DNA of 64,000 nt from Halobaculum marinum (GTDB lineage: Archaea > Halobacteriota > Halobacteria > Halobacteriales > Haloferacaceae): the NCBI RefSeq assembly GCF_029338555.1, contig NZ_CP119989.1:496001-560000 (forward strand). Reading direction: 5' to 3'. Below are positions 27,430 to 36,484 of the stretch, piece by piece. Every line of letters starts with the position of its first letter. Positions within the stretch are counted from its first letter, which is position 1. The position numbers were made by a program, and so were the translations under genes. Under the pieces are notes generated by a model. That model had not been told where the DNA came from. It saw only the letters and a program-made list of their open reading frames with translations, and made no database searches.

Positions 27430-28446
27430 TTACTCGTCGTCGAGCGCCGCGAGCACTTCGCGACCCGGCGCGATCAACTCGTTCAGGTAGTCGGCGAGCG
27501 CGCCCTTCGCGTCCGCCGGGTGGAGTTCGCCCGACTCCAGGTCCGCCGCGAGCGACTCGTAGTCGTCGTACGTGAGGTCGCCACCGTACTGCTCCGGCCG
27601 CTCGACCACGACCGTGTCGAACCGCGGGAACACGGAGTACTCGAAGATCTCGAGCACGGGGTTCTCGCGCTCGTTGCCGTCGTCGTCCGGCTCCGGGTCG
27701 CGCGTCGGCGGGCAGAACGCGCCGTTGATCTTGTCGTCGATGTCCTCGGCGGTGTCCTCCATCGAGATGGTCGTCCCCGACGAGGAGGACATCTTGCCGA
27801 CGCCAGTGTCGAGGTCCGCGAGGATCGGCGTGTGGATGCACGGCCGGGCCTCGTAAGTGTGGTCGCTCTCGCCGGCCATCGCGGGCACCTGCTCGCGGTG
27901 GAGCATGTGGACCTTCCGCTGGTCGAGGCCGCCGACCGCGAGGTCGAGGTCGAGGTAGACGATGTCGAGCGCCTGCATCAGCGGGTACACCAGGTGGCTC
28001 ACCTTCGCCGTGTCGCCGCCTTGGATCTCCGCCATCGCGCGCTGGGCGCGGTTGAGCGTCGTCGACAGCTCCAACTCGTGGGTGTCGAGGACGTACTCCT
28101 CGTCGAGTTGGAACTCCGAGCCGTAGACGAACTCCGTCGACTCGGCGTCGAGCCCGTACGCGAGGAACTGGTCGCGCATGCGCTCGGCCGTCTCGCGAAT
28201 CTCCGCGAACGTGCCCTTGTCGTTGAGGTACGCGTGGACGTCCGCCAGCAGGACGACGACCTCGAAGCCCGCCTCCTGGAGGTCGATGAGCTTCGTCGCC
28301 GTCAGCATGTGCCCGATGTGGAGGACGCCCGACGGCTCGTAGCCGACGTACACCCGCTTGCCCTCGGGCTCTTCGGCTAGCGCGCGTACTTCGTCCTCGG
28401 TGACCACCTCGGTCGCGTTCCGGGTGATCAGATCGTAGGCGTCCAT
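27430..28446 (-). CDS. tyrS: Tyrosyl-tRNA synthetase
   Basis: The 338-residue class I synthetase attaches Tyr to tRNA-Tyr. It has the HIGH motif (VLHIGHML, near residue 43) and the KMSSSSG signature loop. [12 protein letters not shown] and [31 protein letters not shown] are typical of the archaeal/eukaryotic TyrRS, which lacks the bacterial S4-like C-terminal domain, as here. The ATG at 28446 is supported by the usual N-terminus [17 protein letters not shown]. Confidence 0.96.
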   Translation of the reverse strand: MDAYDLITRNATEVVTEDEVRALAEEPEGKRVYVGYEPSGVLHIGHMLTATKLIDLQEAGFEVVVLLADVHAYLNDKGTFAEIRETAERMRDQFLAYGLDAESTEFVYGSEFQLDEEYVLDTHELELSTTLNRAQRAMAEIQGGDTAKVSHLVYPLMQALDIVYLDLDLAVGGLDQRKVHMLHREQVPAMAGESDHTYEARPCIHTPILADLDTGVGKMSSSSGTTISMEDTAEDIDDKINGAFCPPTRDPEPDDDGNERENPVLEIFEYSVFPRFDTVVVERPEQYGGDLTYDDYESLAADLESGELHPADAKGALADYLNELIAPGREVLAALDDE

Positions 28447-28602
28447 ACGCGAGGGTGTCGCGTCCGCCGAGTATGTCTTTCGGATGTGTGCCAGCCGTCG
28501 GTACTCTCTCCGTGTCGCTCGGTAGCACGCCTCTAGTGACGTCGCCGCGCCGATTACCCAGCGAGTACCTAACCCGCGGAGGGACGTCCGATCGATCGTG
28601 CC

Positions 28603-28956
28603 ATGCCCTCTGCGAGTGCAGACACCGAGTACCCTCCCCGACGGCGCGGCCTCCCGAGTGTCCGTAGCGACCTCGGTCCCGTCGCCCGTCGCGCGACGAT
28701 GACCGGACGCGCGGTCGCCTTCTGGAGCGCCGTCACCCTCCCGTTCGCGTCGCTCGTCGTGCTGTTCGGCGGCGCGGTCACGCGCGTCGACTTCCTCGTC
28801 CTCCTCGTCCTCGTCTCGGCGAACGTGGTCGCGCTGTACTTCGGGCGGAGCTACGCGCTGGAGCGGGTCGAGAACAACGCCTACACGGACGGCGGCGACG
28901 ACGACACCGGCGGAGACGCCGAGGTCGCACCCGAGGAGTCGCGGATCGAGCGGTAG
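28603..28956 (+). CDS. Small two-helix membrane protein of unknown function
   Basis: The 117-residue protein has a basic N-terminal part, two transmembrane helices (about 37-58 and 64-82, rich in Val and Leu), then the segment [15 protein letters not shown] and an acidic tail. An internal ATG (residue 33) just before the first helix is an alternative start. It lies between the divergent tyrS gene and the convergent orc gene. I recognise no family. Confidence 0.65.
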   Translation: MPSASADTEYPPRRRGLPSVRSDLGPVARRATMTGRAVAFWSAVTLPFASLVVLFGGAVTRVDFLVLLVLVSANVVALYFGRSYALERVENNAYTDGGDDDTGGDAEVAPEESRIER

Positions 28957-28993
28957 TCGCCGCCGGAGTGGCCGGCGCGGCTCCCGACCACGA

Positions 28994-30121
28994 CTACCGC
29001 TCGATCCGCTCCAGCACCGCCTCGGGGTCGTACGCAAGCGAGATCGACCGCGAGCGGCCGCGCCCCTCGACCTCCGCGTACTCCGTCTCCACGAGGCCGA
29101 GTTGGTCGAGTTTGTTGACGATCTCCGAGTAGCGAGTGTACCCCAGGTCCGTCCGGTCGTGGAACGCTTCGTACACCGATCCGGCCTGCTCCCCGTCGTG
29201 TTCGGCGAGCACCTCGACGAGCGACAACTCCGAGTCGGAGAGCCCGCGGAGACTGCGCGACAGGTGGACGTACTTCGACTTGTCGTACGCCTTCTCGACG
29301 TCCTCGACGTTGATCGTCCGCGAGGCGCGCATCTCGGCGTTGAGCCCCGCCCGCCGGAGTAGGTCGATCCCGACGCGGAGGTCGCCGGACTCGGCGGTCA
29401 ACTCGGCGACGCGGTCCAACTCGGGGGCGTCGATGACGCCCTCGTGGAAGCCGCGCTTGGCGCGCTCGCGGAGGATGTCGACGATCTCGTCGACGTCGTA
29501 CGTCGGGAAGTACACCTCCTCGGGCCGGAACACCGACTGGACGCGCGTGTCGAGTTCCTCGATCACCGACAGCGAGAGGTCCGACGAGACGCAGATGACG
29601 CCCACCTTCGCACCGGAGTGCGCCTCGTGGGCGCGCAGGAGCGAGTACAGCGCGTCCGACGCCTCGTTCTCGTAGAACAGGTAGTTCACGTCGTCGAGCG
29701 CGACGACGAGCACCTCGTCCTCCTCGACGAGTCGGTCGGCGATCTGGCCGAACAGCTTCTTGAACGAGATGCCCGAGGACGGCGGTTCGTAGTCGAAGAT
29801 CCCCTCGAACACGCGCGAGAACACCGCATAGCGCGTCGAGTCCACCTGACAGTTCACGCGGACGGTGCGCACGTCCGTCTGCGTGCGCAACTCCGAGAAC
29901 AGTTTCTGCACCGAGGTGGTCTTGCCCGTCCCGGGCGGCCCGCGGACGACGGTGTTGAGCGGGCGTGACCCGCGAGCGGCCGGTCGGAGCGCGTACTTCA
30001 GCGACTCCAGTTGGCTCTCGCGGTGGCGGAACGTCTCGGGGACGTAGTCGATCTCGAAGACGTGTTCGTCGCGGAAGACGGACTCGTCCCACGACAGCAT
30101 GTCCTCGGGGTCCCCGGCCAT
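28994..30121 (-). CDS. orc: Orc1/Cdc6-type replication initiator ATPase
   Basis: The 375-residue AAA+ protein has Walker A GPPGTGKTT (near residue 60), Walker B VVALDDVNYL, sensor region VGVICVSSDLS and a C-terminal winged helix (LGYTRYSEIVNKLDQLGLVE). Such proteins bind origin repeats and load MCM; haloarchaea carry many copies, only some tied to origins. The N-terminus MLSWDESVFRDEHVFEIDYVPETFRHRESQ is typical. No set of origin-recognition-box repeats with a G-tract is evident around the gene, so it may be a non-origin paralogue. A short dyad lies upstream of its promoter. Confidence 0.92.
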   Translation of the reverse strand: MAGDPEDMLSWDESVFRDEHVFEIDYVPETFRHRESQLESLKYALRPAARGSRPLNTVVRGPPGTGKTTSVQKLFSELRTQTDVRTVRVNCQVDSTRYAVFSRVFEGIFDYEPPSSGISFKKLFGQIADRLVEEDEVLVVALDDVNYLFYENEASDALYSLLRAHEAHSGAKVGVICVSSDLSLSVIEELDTRVQSVFRPEEVYFPTYDVDEIVDILRERAKRGFHEGVIDAPELDRVAELTAESGDLRVGIDLLRRAGLNAEMRASRTINVEDVEKAYDKSKYVHLSRSLRGLSDSELSLVEVLAEHDGEQAGSVYEAFHDRTDLGYTRYSEIVNKLDQLGLVETEYAEVEGRGRSRSISLAYDPEAVLERIER

Positions 30122-30418
30122 GATACCGAACCCTCGCGCGTCCGACCACTTAATCGTTCCCCGGTGGCGGGGTGAAAGTGAACGTGACCGAGAGACCGCA
30201 GTTTCGGCCCGCTCGTGCCCGATAGCGCTTCAGTATCGCCCCGGTCGACGACGTGACTCGCGGTGGGAGTGAACGGCCCGAACCGGGCGGACGGCACCCC
30301 CGCAGGCGCGGACGGACGGTGATTCGAGGACGATGTTGCCGCAGCGACGGGGTGAATTCGGCTTAATCCGGGGAACGCGTCGGTCGGATTGAGGTACGAG
30401 TGGTGACTGGTGAGAGTG
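30122..30418. promoter_or_regulatory. Divergent spacer orc/response regulator with a CCCCG-CGGGG dyad
   Basis: No gene is seen in the 297 bases. CGATTAAGTG on the minus strand (near 30147-30156) lies about 27 bases upstream of the orc ATG and is a likely TATA element. Next to it is the inverted repeat CCCCG-GTGG-CGGGG (30159-30172), placed where an autoregulating Orc protein could bind. The rest shows no clear structure. Confidence 0.4.
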
Positions 30419-31063
30419 ATGACAGAGGGGACCGACGACGACGGGGGGACCGAGCGACGGACGGAGGGGGACCGCCCCCGCGTCCTCGTGGCAGAGGACG
30501 AGGCCGACGTGCGCGAGCTGTACGTCGACCGCCTCGCCGACGAGTACGACGTCGTGACGGCGGCCGACGGCGAGGAGACGCTCGCTATGCTCGACGACTC
30601 CATCGACGTGGTGTTGCTCGACCGGCGGATGCCGGGGCTCCACGGCGACGACGCGCTCGAACTGATCCGCGAGTCCGGGGTCGACGTCCGCGTCGCAGCC
30701 GTCACCGCCGTCGACGCCAGCCTCGACGTGGTCGGCCTCCCGCTGGACGCCTACCTCGAGAAGCCGGTCGCGCAGGGCGAACTCCGCGAGACGGTCGACC
30801 GCCTCGTGCGCGTCTCCCGCTACGACGACCGGGTGCGCCACTACTACGCCGCCACACAGAAGCGGGCCGCCCTCGACGACGCCCTCACGGTCTCGCCGGC
30901 CGACCCGGCGTACCGCGAGTTGGTTCGCCGCTGTGAGACGCTCGAACGGGGCATCGACGACCTGCGCGACAGCCTCGACGGCGCCGACTACGACCTGCTG
31001 TTCAGGGGGCTCGACGGCTCCGACGACCCCGACCACGAGTCCCCCTCCGACCTGTACGCCTGA
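30419..31063 (+). CDS. Response regulator with HalX output domain
   Basis: The 214-residue protein has a receiver domain at about residues 20-135 with acidic pocket EDE, phosphoacceptor Asp68 in VVLLDRRMPG, a Thr in VTAV and Lys in LEKPV. The C-terminal part (YDDRVRHYYAATQKRAAL through RRCETLERGIDDLRDSL) is the haloarchaea-specific HalX helical domain. Its role is probably signalling by protein contact, since no DNA-binding domain is present. No histidine kinase gene is adjacent. I chose the ATG at 30419; GTG codons at 30410 and 30416 are alternatives. Confidence 0.9.
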   Translation: MTEGTDDDGGTERRTEGDRPRVLVAEDEADVRELYVDRLADEYDVVTAADGEETLAMLDDSIDVVLLDRRMPGLHGDDALELIRESGVDVRVAAVTAVDASLDVVGLPLDAYLEKPVAQGELRETVDRLVRVSRYDDRVRHYYAATQKRAALDDALTVSPADPAYRELVRRCETLERGIDDLRDSLDGADYDLLFRGLDGSDDPDHESPSDLYA

Positions 31064-31117
31064 GGCGGTCCGTCGCCACGACGCTCACCGTCCGCTCGCG
31101 ACACGCGACCCAGCCGC

Positions 31118-33097
31118 TCAGAACTTCTCCAACAGCCCCTCGTAGAACCCCGGATCCGACGACTCCGTGGCGAGTTTCTCGACGATCAGCTCCGGCGTCG
31201 ACCGCGCGAGGTGGTCTTTCTTCGGCGAGCGGTTCACCACCAACTCGCCGTCGTCGAGTCCGACCGCCTCGATGCCGTCGACGGCCACGTCCACGTCGGC
31301 GGCCTCCCGGATCTGTCGGGCGAGGTGTGAGACGAACACGCCCGTCGCCCCCTGTTCGTCGAGCGCTTCGAGGATGCCGGCGATGATCTTCGCCGAGGCG
31401 CCCGGTTCGGTGATCGACTCCAGTTCGTCGACGAGGACGAGCCGTCCCGCCGCGCCCGACACCAGTTCCCCGAAGTCGCGCAGCGTCGACTCGAACGCGC
31501 CGGCGTCGAGCGTCCCCTGCGACTTCGCGTAGTAGTGCAACTCGGAGACGCGCCCCACCCGCGCCGACGCGGCGGGGACGGGGAGGCCCATGTGCGCGAG
31601 CGTGACGATCAGCGCGACCAGATCCAGGGTGGAGGTCTTCCCACCGGAGTTGACGCCCGACAGGAGCGTGACGCCCTCGACGCCGTAGTCGACGGGTTCG
31701 GCCTCCGCGAACGGCACGTCGAGCAGGGGCGAGCGACCGCCCTCGATACTGAAGCCGGATCCCGCCTCGTCGATTTCGGGGACGACGCAGTCGAAGTCGC
31801 GGGCGAAGCGCGCGACCGCGAGTTCCACGTCGAGTTCGAGCGCGTCGGCGATCAGGTCGTCTGCGGGCTCCCGGAGGTCGGCGAGGTCGGACGCCAGCCC
31901 GGACTTCAACTTCGCCGCGCGGCGGTCGCGGGCCGCCTTCAGCTCGGTTCGCAGCCGGTTCAGCGGCTCCTCGTTGTGCTCGGTCGGGAACGTCGGCTCG
32001 CCGGCGAACACGCGCTCGGCGAAGTCGTCCTCGCCCGGCTGTAACTGGAGCGCGTCGACGAAGTGCTCGCGCGCCTTCCGGATCGCCGCGTCGTACTCGT
32101 CGGCCAACTCCCGCGAGAGCAGGCTGTCGACACGGGCGCCCTGCTCGACTAGCGAGAGGAAGTCGGTGCCCTCGATGGTGACGTCCTGCTCGCGGATGGC
32201 GTCGCGGAGGTGGTCGTTGGCGACGCTCGCGGCGGTGCTGGCGGCGGCGTCGAGGTCGTCGACGGCGTTCGTCAGCCGCCGTAACTCGTCGTCGCCGCGG
32301 GGGGTGCCGTCGTCGTCGAGCCGCGAGAGGGCGTCCCGGAGCGCCGCCGGGTCGAGCGCGGGGTCGATGCCGGCGGCCTCGTGGACGTCGACCGCCGCCA
32401 GCAACTCGGCGCGGTTCTCGGCGAAGAACGCGAGCAGGCGCTCGGGGACGACCTCCTCGTGGTGCTCCTCGGGGTCGGGGATCACCCGCACGTCGCCGTC
32501 GACGTCGACGCCGGCGAACGACTCGTCGAGCGCGACGACGGTGCTGTACGACCGCGCGAGTTCGGCCAGGTCGCGGGCGTCTTCGACGACTTCGACCGAC
32601 AGCTCCGGGAAGGCGTCTTTCGCCTCGGCGTAGCGCTCGGCGTCGGCGGTCGCGAGCGCCCGTTCGCGCACCCGCAGGCCGCGCGGTTCGGTCGGCTGTT
32701 GGACCCCTTCCAGCGCCTCGACGACGGCCTCGTTCGGCTCGCGCTCGACCGCCTCGGCGGCCCACGCGCGCACCTCCTCGATGCGCGACTCGGTCGCCGA
32801 GGGGTACAACGTCCGCAGGCGCTTCTCGGCGTATCCAGTGACGGCGCGCTCCTGCAGGAGGCCGAGGGCGTCTTCGTACACCTCGCGGGCGCGGTCGGTC
32901 GCCAGCCAGCCGCCGGGGTCGTCGTGGCGGCGGCGGATCGCACCGCGAGCGATGGCGGCCGCCCGCCCCTCGGTGAGCCCCGGCGCCCGCGCCAGCGCCG
33001 CCACGTCGCCGCGGCGGAGCGCGTCCTCGGCGCCGTCGAGTTTCGAGAGCGTCTCGGCGGTCTTCTCGCCGACGCCCGGGACCGACGTGAACTCCAT
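31118..33097 (-). CDS. MutS-like ATPase with N-terminal helix-hairpin-helix
   Basis: The 659-residue protein starts with an HhH region (SVPGVGEKTAETLSKLDGAEDALRRGDV and the following GLTEGRAAAIARGAIR). A long coiled clamp-like part spans about 250-420. The C-terminal ATPase has Walker A GVNSGGKTSTLD, the segment ELHYYAKSQGTLDAGAFESTLRDF, and Walker B RLVLVDELESITEPG. It lacks the mismatch-binding N-terminal domain of MutS1 and the Smr nuclease domain of bacterial MutS2, so it belongs to the archaeal MutS5-type group rather than a canonical mismatch sensor. It could act on branched DNA, as MutS5-like proteins do (inference). The ATG at 33097 precedes the HhH motif directly. Confidence 0.87.
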   Translation of the reverse strand: MEFTSVPGVGEKTAETLSKLDGAEDALRRGDVAALARAPGLTEGRAAAIARGAIRRRHDDPGGWLATDRAREVYEDALGLLQERAVTGYAEKRLRTLYPSATESRIEEVRAWAAEAVEREPNEAVVEALEGVQQPTEPRGLRVRERALATADAERYAEAKDAFPELSVEVVEDARDLAELARSYSTVVALDESFAGVDVDGDVRVIPDPEEHHEEVVPERLLAFFAENRAELLAAVDVHEAAGIDPALDPAALRDALSRLDDDGTPRGDDELRRLTNAVDDLDAAASTAASVANDHLRDAIREQDVTIEGTDFLSLVEQGARVDSLLSRELADEYDAAIRKAREHFVDALQLQPGEDDFAERVFAGEPTFPTEHNEEPLNRLRTELKAARDRRAAKLKSGLASDLADLREPADDLIADALELDVELAVARFARDFDCVVPEIDEAGSGFSIEGGRSPLLDVPFAEAEPVDYGVEGVTLLSGVNSGGKTSTLDLVALIVTLAHMGLPVPAASARVGRVSELHYYAKSQGTLDAGAFESTLRDFGELVSGAAGRLVLVDELESITEPGASAKIIAGILEALDEQGATGVFVSHLARQIREAADVDVAVDGIEAVGLDDGELVVNRSPKKDHLARSTPELIVEKLATESSDPGFYEGLLEKF

Positions 33098-33401
33098 TCG
33101 GGCCACGGTAGCGTGGCGGGGGTCAAAACCGTTCGCGTCGTGCGGGGTGCTCGCCGCCGCCGTCCGAGGGCTCGCCTCGCTCCTCCCTCGCCCCGGCCGA
33201 CAGCGCCTCGTTCGCGGGCGGCTCGGGCCGCGCGACCTCACTTCGTTCGGTCGCGCACACCTCGCCGCCGTTCTTTCGAGGCTTGCGTTCGTTCGCTGTC
33301 GCGGGCGCACTCCGTTCGCCCGCGCACCGCTCACTCCCGCACGCCTCGCTCTCCTCGCCCCCTTCGGACGACTTTTGGCTCCCCACCTCGTCGCTGGGGC
33401 C
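33098..33401. repeat. Spacer with inverted members of the CGAACGGAGTGAG repeat family
   Basis: This 304-base spacer between divergent mutS-like and larE genes has no credible gene. It contains CCTCACTTCGTTCGGTC (33236-33252), TTGCGTTCGTTCGC (near 33283) and GCACTCCGTTCGCCC (33307-33321) followed by CGCTCACTCCC. These are the complement of the repeat family seen at 26984-27067. Promoters of both genes must be inside, but no clear TATA box stands out apart from ACTTTTGG near 33371. Confidence 0.6.
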
Positions 33402-34295
33402 ATGAACGACGACGTGGCGGCGAAGGCGGCGGCGGCGCGCGAGTCGCTGGCCGAGCGCGACGGCGTCCTCGTCGCCTTCTCCGGCGGCGTCGACTCGTCG
33501 GTCGTCGCGGCGCTGGCGCGCGACGCCCTCGGCGACGACGCGGTCGCGTGCACGGCCAAGAGCGAGACACTCCCCGCCGAGGAACTCGACGACGCGACCC
33601 GCGTCGCCGACGACATCGGCATCGACCACGCGGTCGTCGAGTTCTCGGAACTGGACGACCCGAACTTCGTCGCCAACGGCGACGACCGCTGTTACCACTG
33701 CCGGACGATGCGCCTCTCGCGGATGTACGAGGCCGCCAAGGAGCGCGACATCGGCACCGTCTGCGACGGCACGAACGCCTCCGACCCCGGCGAGGGGCAC
33801 CGCCCCGGCCTCCAGGCGGTCGAGGAGTTGGACGTGGTGTCGCCGCTCCTCCAAGCCGGCATCACGAAGGACGAGGTCCGCGAAATCGCCGACCACTACG
33901 GCCTCGACGTGGCCGACAAGCCCTCGATGGCGTGTCTCTCCTCGCGGATCCCGACCGGCCTCGAAGTGACCGAAGAGCGTCTCACGCGCATCGAGAAGGC
34001 CGAGCGCCTCCTGCGAACCTGGGGCTTCTCGCAGTTCCGCGTCCGCGACCACGACGGCCTCGCGCGCATCGAGGTCGGCGCCGACGAGTTGGAGACGGCG
34101 CTCAACCCCGACTTCGTCGCCGCCGCCCGCGACCACATGCTCGACCTCGGCTTCGACCACGTCACCCTTGATCTGGAGGGCTACTCGACCGGGAGCGTCA
34201 GCCCCGCCGGGGAAGCGGACGACGAGGAGAAGTCGGTCAACTACGACGGCGAACCGGTCGTCGAAGACGTGTTCGCCCGCGAGTACCCTTCCTAA
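33402..34295 (+). CDS. larE: ATP-dependent sulphur transferase LarE
   Basis: The 297-residue enzyme has the PP-loop SGGVDSSVVAAL (residues 27-38) that activates its substrate with ATP. The LarE signatures DGTNASDP and ADKPSMACLSSRIPTG are present. Cys97 and Cys100 (DRCYHCRTM) plus Cys178 (MACLSSR) give three cysteines, the pattern of the [4Fe-4S]-dependent LarE that reuses its cluster, rather than the one-Cys sacrificial type. In lactate racemase maturation LarE thiolates the pyridinium cofactor (nickel-pincer) precursor. No larA, larB or larC lies in this window, so the receiver enzyme is unknown. The ATG at 33402 was chosen by the domain start. Confidence 0.9.
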   Translation: MNDDVAAKAAAARESLAERDGVLVAFSGGVDSSVVAALARDALGDDAVACTAKSETLPAEELDDATRVADDIGIDHAVVEFSELDDPNFVANGDDRCYHCRTMRLSRMYEAAKERDIGTVCDGTNASDPGEGHRPGLQAVEELDVVSPLLQAGITKDEVREIADHYGLDVADKPSMACLSSRIPTGLEVTEERLTRIEKAERLLRTWGFSQFRVRDHDGLARIEVGADELETALNPDFVAAARDHMLDLGFDHVTLDLEGYSTGSVSPAGEADDEEKSVNYDGEPVVEDVFAREYPS

Positions 34296-34335
34296 TCCCC
34301 GAACAGCGCGCTCGCGGTGCCGGTCGCAGTCGCCG

Positions 34336-34983
34336 TCAGTAGTTCTCCTGCGTCGTCGACTCGGGGAGGTACGAGGTGACGTTCTCGCGCACTAACTCCA
34401 CGCCGGGGTTCCCGTCGGTCACCCGCACCTCGTTGACCGCGCAGTTCCCCTGCTCCTGGTCGAGCACCGCCGCGACGATGTCCAACTCCTTGATAGTCCC
34501 CGTCACCGCGTACAGCGGGCCGCCGTGGGCGACGACGGCGACCGTCTCGTCGGCGCCGACCGACTCACAGAGGTCGTCGAACGCCGCGGTCACGCGCTCC
34601 CACATGTCGAGCAGCGACTCGCCACTCTCCGGGACAGTCTCGGCGGCCGCGTACCCGATCTCAGAGAGGGTGTACTCGGGGTACACTCCGAACAGTTCGT
34701 CGTAGGCGAGCCCTTGCATCCGCCCGAAGTCGCGCTCGCGCCACCGCGCGTCGAACGTCACGTCGACGCCGGTCGCTCGTGCGACCGCTCGTGCAGTCTC
34801 GGCGGCGCGCTCTAAGTCCGAGGCGACGATCCGGTCGACGGTATACTCGTCGGCGAGGAAGTCGGCGAGTGCGGCGGCCTGTTCGGTGCCGCGCTCGGTC
34901 AACTCGGTCGGCGCCCAGCCCTGCACGCGCCGGTCGCGGTTCCACGGCGTCTCGCCGTGGCGACACAGGAGGATCGTTCCCAT
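34336..34983 (-). CDS. Histidine phosphatase family protein (phosphoglycerate-mutase-like)
   Basis: The 215-residue protein begins with the active-site motif LCRHGETPWN, in which His takes the phosphate. VQGWAPTELTERG, the second basic motif VASDLERAAETA and the C-terminal catalytic His in VAVVAHGGPL follow in order. The family includes cofactor-dependent phosphoglycerate mutases and many small-molecule phosphatases; this one looks like a broad-specificity phosphatase such as GpmB or CobC type. It is convergent with larE (40 bases). The ATG at 34983 is nine codons inside the open frame, right before the first strand. Confidence 0.9.
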   Translation of the reverse strand: MGTILLCRHGETPWNRDRRVQGWAPTELTERGTEQAAALADFLADEYTVDRIVASDLERAAETARAVARATGVDVTFDARWRERDFGRMQGLAYDELFGVYPEYTLSEIGYAAAETVPESGESLLDMWERVTAAFDDLCESVGADETVAVVAHGGPLYAVTGTIKELDIVAAVLDQEQGNCAVNEVRVTDGNPGVELVRENVTSYLPESTTQENY

Positions 34984-35038
34984 CGGTCGGGGGTGGCGCG
35001 GCGTCGGCAAAAGGCTACCCCGCCCGCGGGCGCTGCGG

Positions 35039-36322
35039 CTAGTTCCCGGTCCAGCGCAACAGCGCCAGCGTCCCCTCGAACAGCGTGATCATCGTCGCGC
35101 CGACGATGATGGGCGCCATCCCGGTCGGGTCCGGCGAGACGATGAACGCGAGGCCGACGAACGCCGACCAGAACAGCAGGCGGCGGTCCTCCATCCACTC
35201 GCGCGTCACCAGCCCCATCATGATCGCCAGTTGGATGAACAGCGGGATCTGGAACACGATGGCCATGTACCCCATCAGCAGGAGGATGAGGTTGAACGTC
35301 TCCCGCAGGCTGAACGCGAGCACCGCGCTCTCCTCGGTGTAGCTGATGAAGTAGTCGAAGATGACGGGGAGGACGATGAAGTGTGCGAACGCGACGCCGA
35401 CGAGCCCGAGGATCAGACTCGTCGGCACCGCCGCGAGGTAGTAGCGGCGCTCGTGGGGGTACAGCCCGGGCTTCATGAAGCGGTACGTCTCGTAGACGAA
35501 CACCGGCAGGCCGACGAGCAGGCCGGCCAGGGAGGCGACCTTCAACTTGGTGAGGAGGAACTCCAGCGGGCCGTACACCCGCGGGCGGTTGTCCTCGAAG
35601 CCGACGTGGGAGTCCCACAGGAACTGGATAATCTCCTCGGCGCTCGGCACCGTCGGCGACACGGTCCCGACGAGCAGCACCGCGACGACGACGACGCCCG
35701 AGACGGCGAACACGACGCCGAGGCGGCGCATCATCTCCTCGATGTGCTCGGCCAGCGGCATCTCCTGGTCGGAGTCGGGCCCGCCGCCCTCGCCGCCGAG
35801 GTGGCCCATCCCCTCGTTGACCGCCGCCATCCCCTTCTCGGCGGCCGTCATCGCGCCCTCGCCGTTGGAGACCACCTCCTCCTCCTCGGACCGCTCGCCG
35901 GCGACCGGCTCGGGGACGGGTTGATCCGGTTCGGGCGGCACAGTGACCTGTTCGCCGTCGATGCCTGTCGGCTCGGCGGGCTCGTGCTCCGCGTCGTCGT
36001 CTGGGTCGGCACTGTCGGTGGCCGTGTCGTCCGCGTCGTCTGCGTCGTCCGCGTTCTCCGCGCTGCCGTCGTTATCGCTGCCGTCGGTGTCGTCTACCGT
36101 GTTGCCGTCGTCGTTATCGCTGTCGTCGGTGTCGTCTGCCGTGTCGTCGTCCGTCGCGCCGTCGGCCGGGAACTCGAAGGAGTCGTCCGACTCGACGGGC
36201 GCGTCGTCGTCGCCACCGCCGTCGTCGTCGCGCTCGGAGGGGTCGGCGGGTCCGGACCCGTCGGTGTCGCCGTCGTCGGCGTCCACCGGATCGTCCGCCG
36301 GCGGGTCCGGATCCGTAGTCAT
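35039..36322 (-). CDS. tatC1: Twin-arginine translocase subunit TatC with long acidic N-terminal tail
   Basis: The 427-residue protein has a disordered N-terminal region of nearly 190 residues made of Asp, Glu, Ser, Thr and Gly, with repeats around DDTDGSDND. The TatC core starts at MPLAEHIEEMMRRLG, the conserved TatC N-terminal helix, and has six transmembrane helices with the conserved PGLYPHERR loop. It corresponds to the single-domain haloarchaeal TatC (TatCo type). TatC binds RR signal peptides, and haloarchaea send most exported proteins this way, including the Tat lipoproteins in this window. It is divergent from the fused tatC, with a 162-base spacer. Confidence 0.94.
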   Translation of the reverse strand: MTTDPDPPADDPVDADDGDTDGSGPADPSERDDDGGGDDDAPVESDDSFEFPADGATDDDTADDTDDSDNDDGNTVDDTDGSDNDGSAENADDADDADDTATDSADPDDDAEHEPAEPTGIDGEQVTVPPEPDQPVPEPVAGERSEEEEVVSNGEGAMTAAEKGMAAVNEGMGHLGGEGGGPDSDQEMPLAEHIEEMMRRLGVVFAVSGVVVVAVLLVGTVSPTVPSAEEIIQFLWDSHVGFEDNRPRVYGPLEFLLTKLKVASLAGLLVGLPVFVYETYRFMKPGLYPHERRYYLAAVPTSLILGLVGVAFAHFIVLPVIFDYFISYTEESAVLAFSLRETFNLILLLMGYMAIVFQIPLFIQLAIMMGLVTREWMEDRRLLFWSAFVGLAFIVSPDPTGMAPIIVGATMITLFEGTLALLRWTGN

Positions 36323-36484
36323 TGGGTGGCTTTCACCTCCGGTGCGTTATAGGCCTTTTCTGATTGGTCTGGCCGTGGCCTCCGACACGCCACTCCGTCG
36401 CCGCGGTCCGCCACCGCCATCGCCGGCCTGACCCGCAACCCCTCGTTGAAAAGGTTGATAACCGGTAAGCCGCTCCCTTGCGGT

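Noticed and set aside
26927-28528. A long minus-strand open frame that would extend aIF1A upstream by over 500 codons
   Set aside because: It runs through the repeat spacer and opposite strands of tyrS and a membrane-protein gene; its translation is Arg/Pro-rich with no family match, and aIF1A has a normal start at 26926.
28994-30418. A replication origin next to the orc gene
   Set aside because: Only one short dyad is present; repeated origin-recognition boxes with G-tracts around an AT-rich unwinding region are missing.
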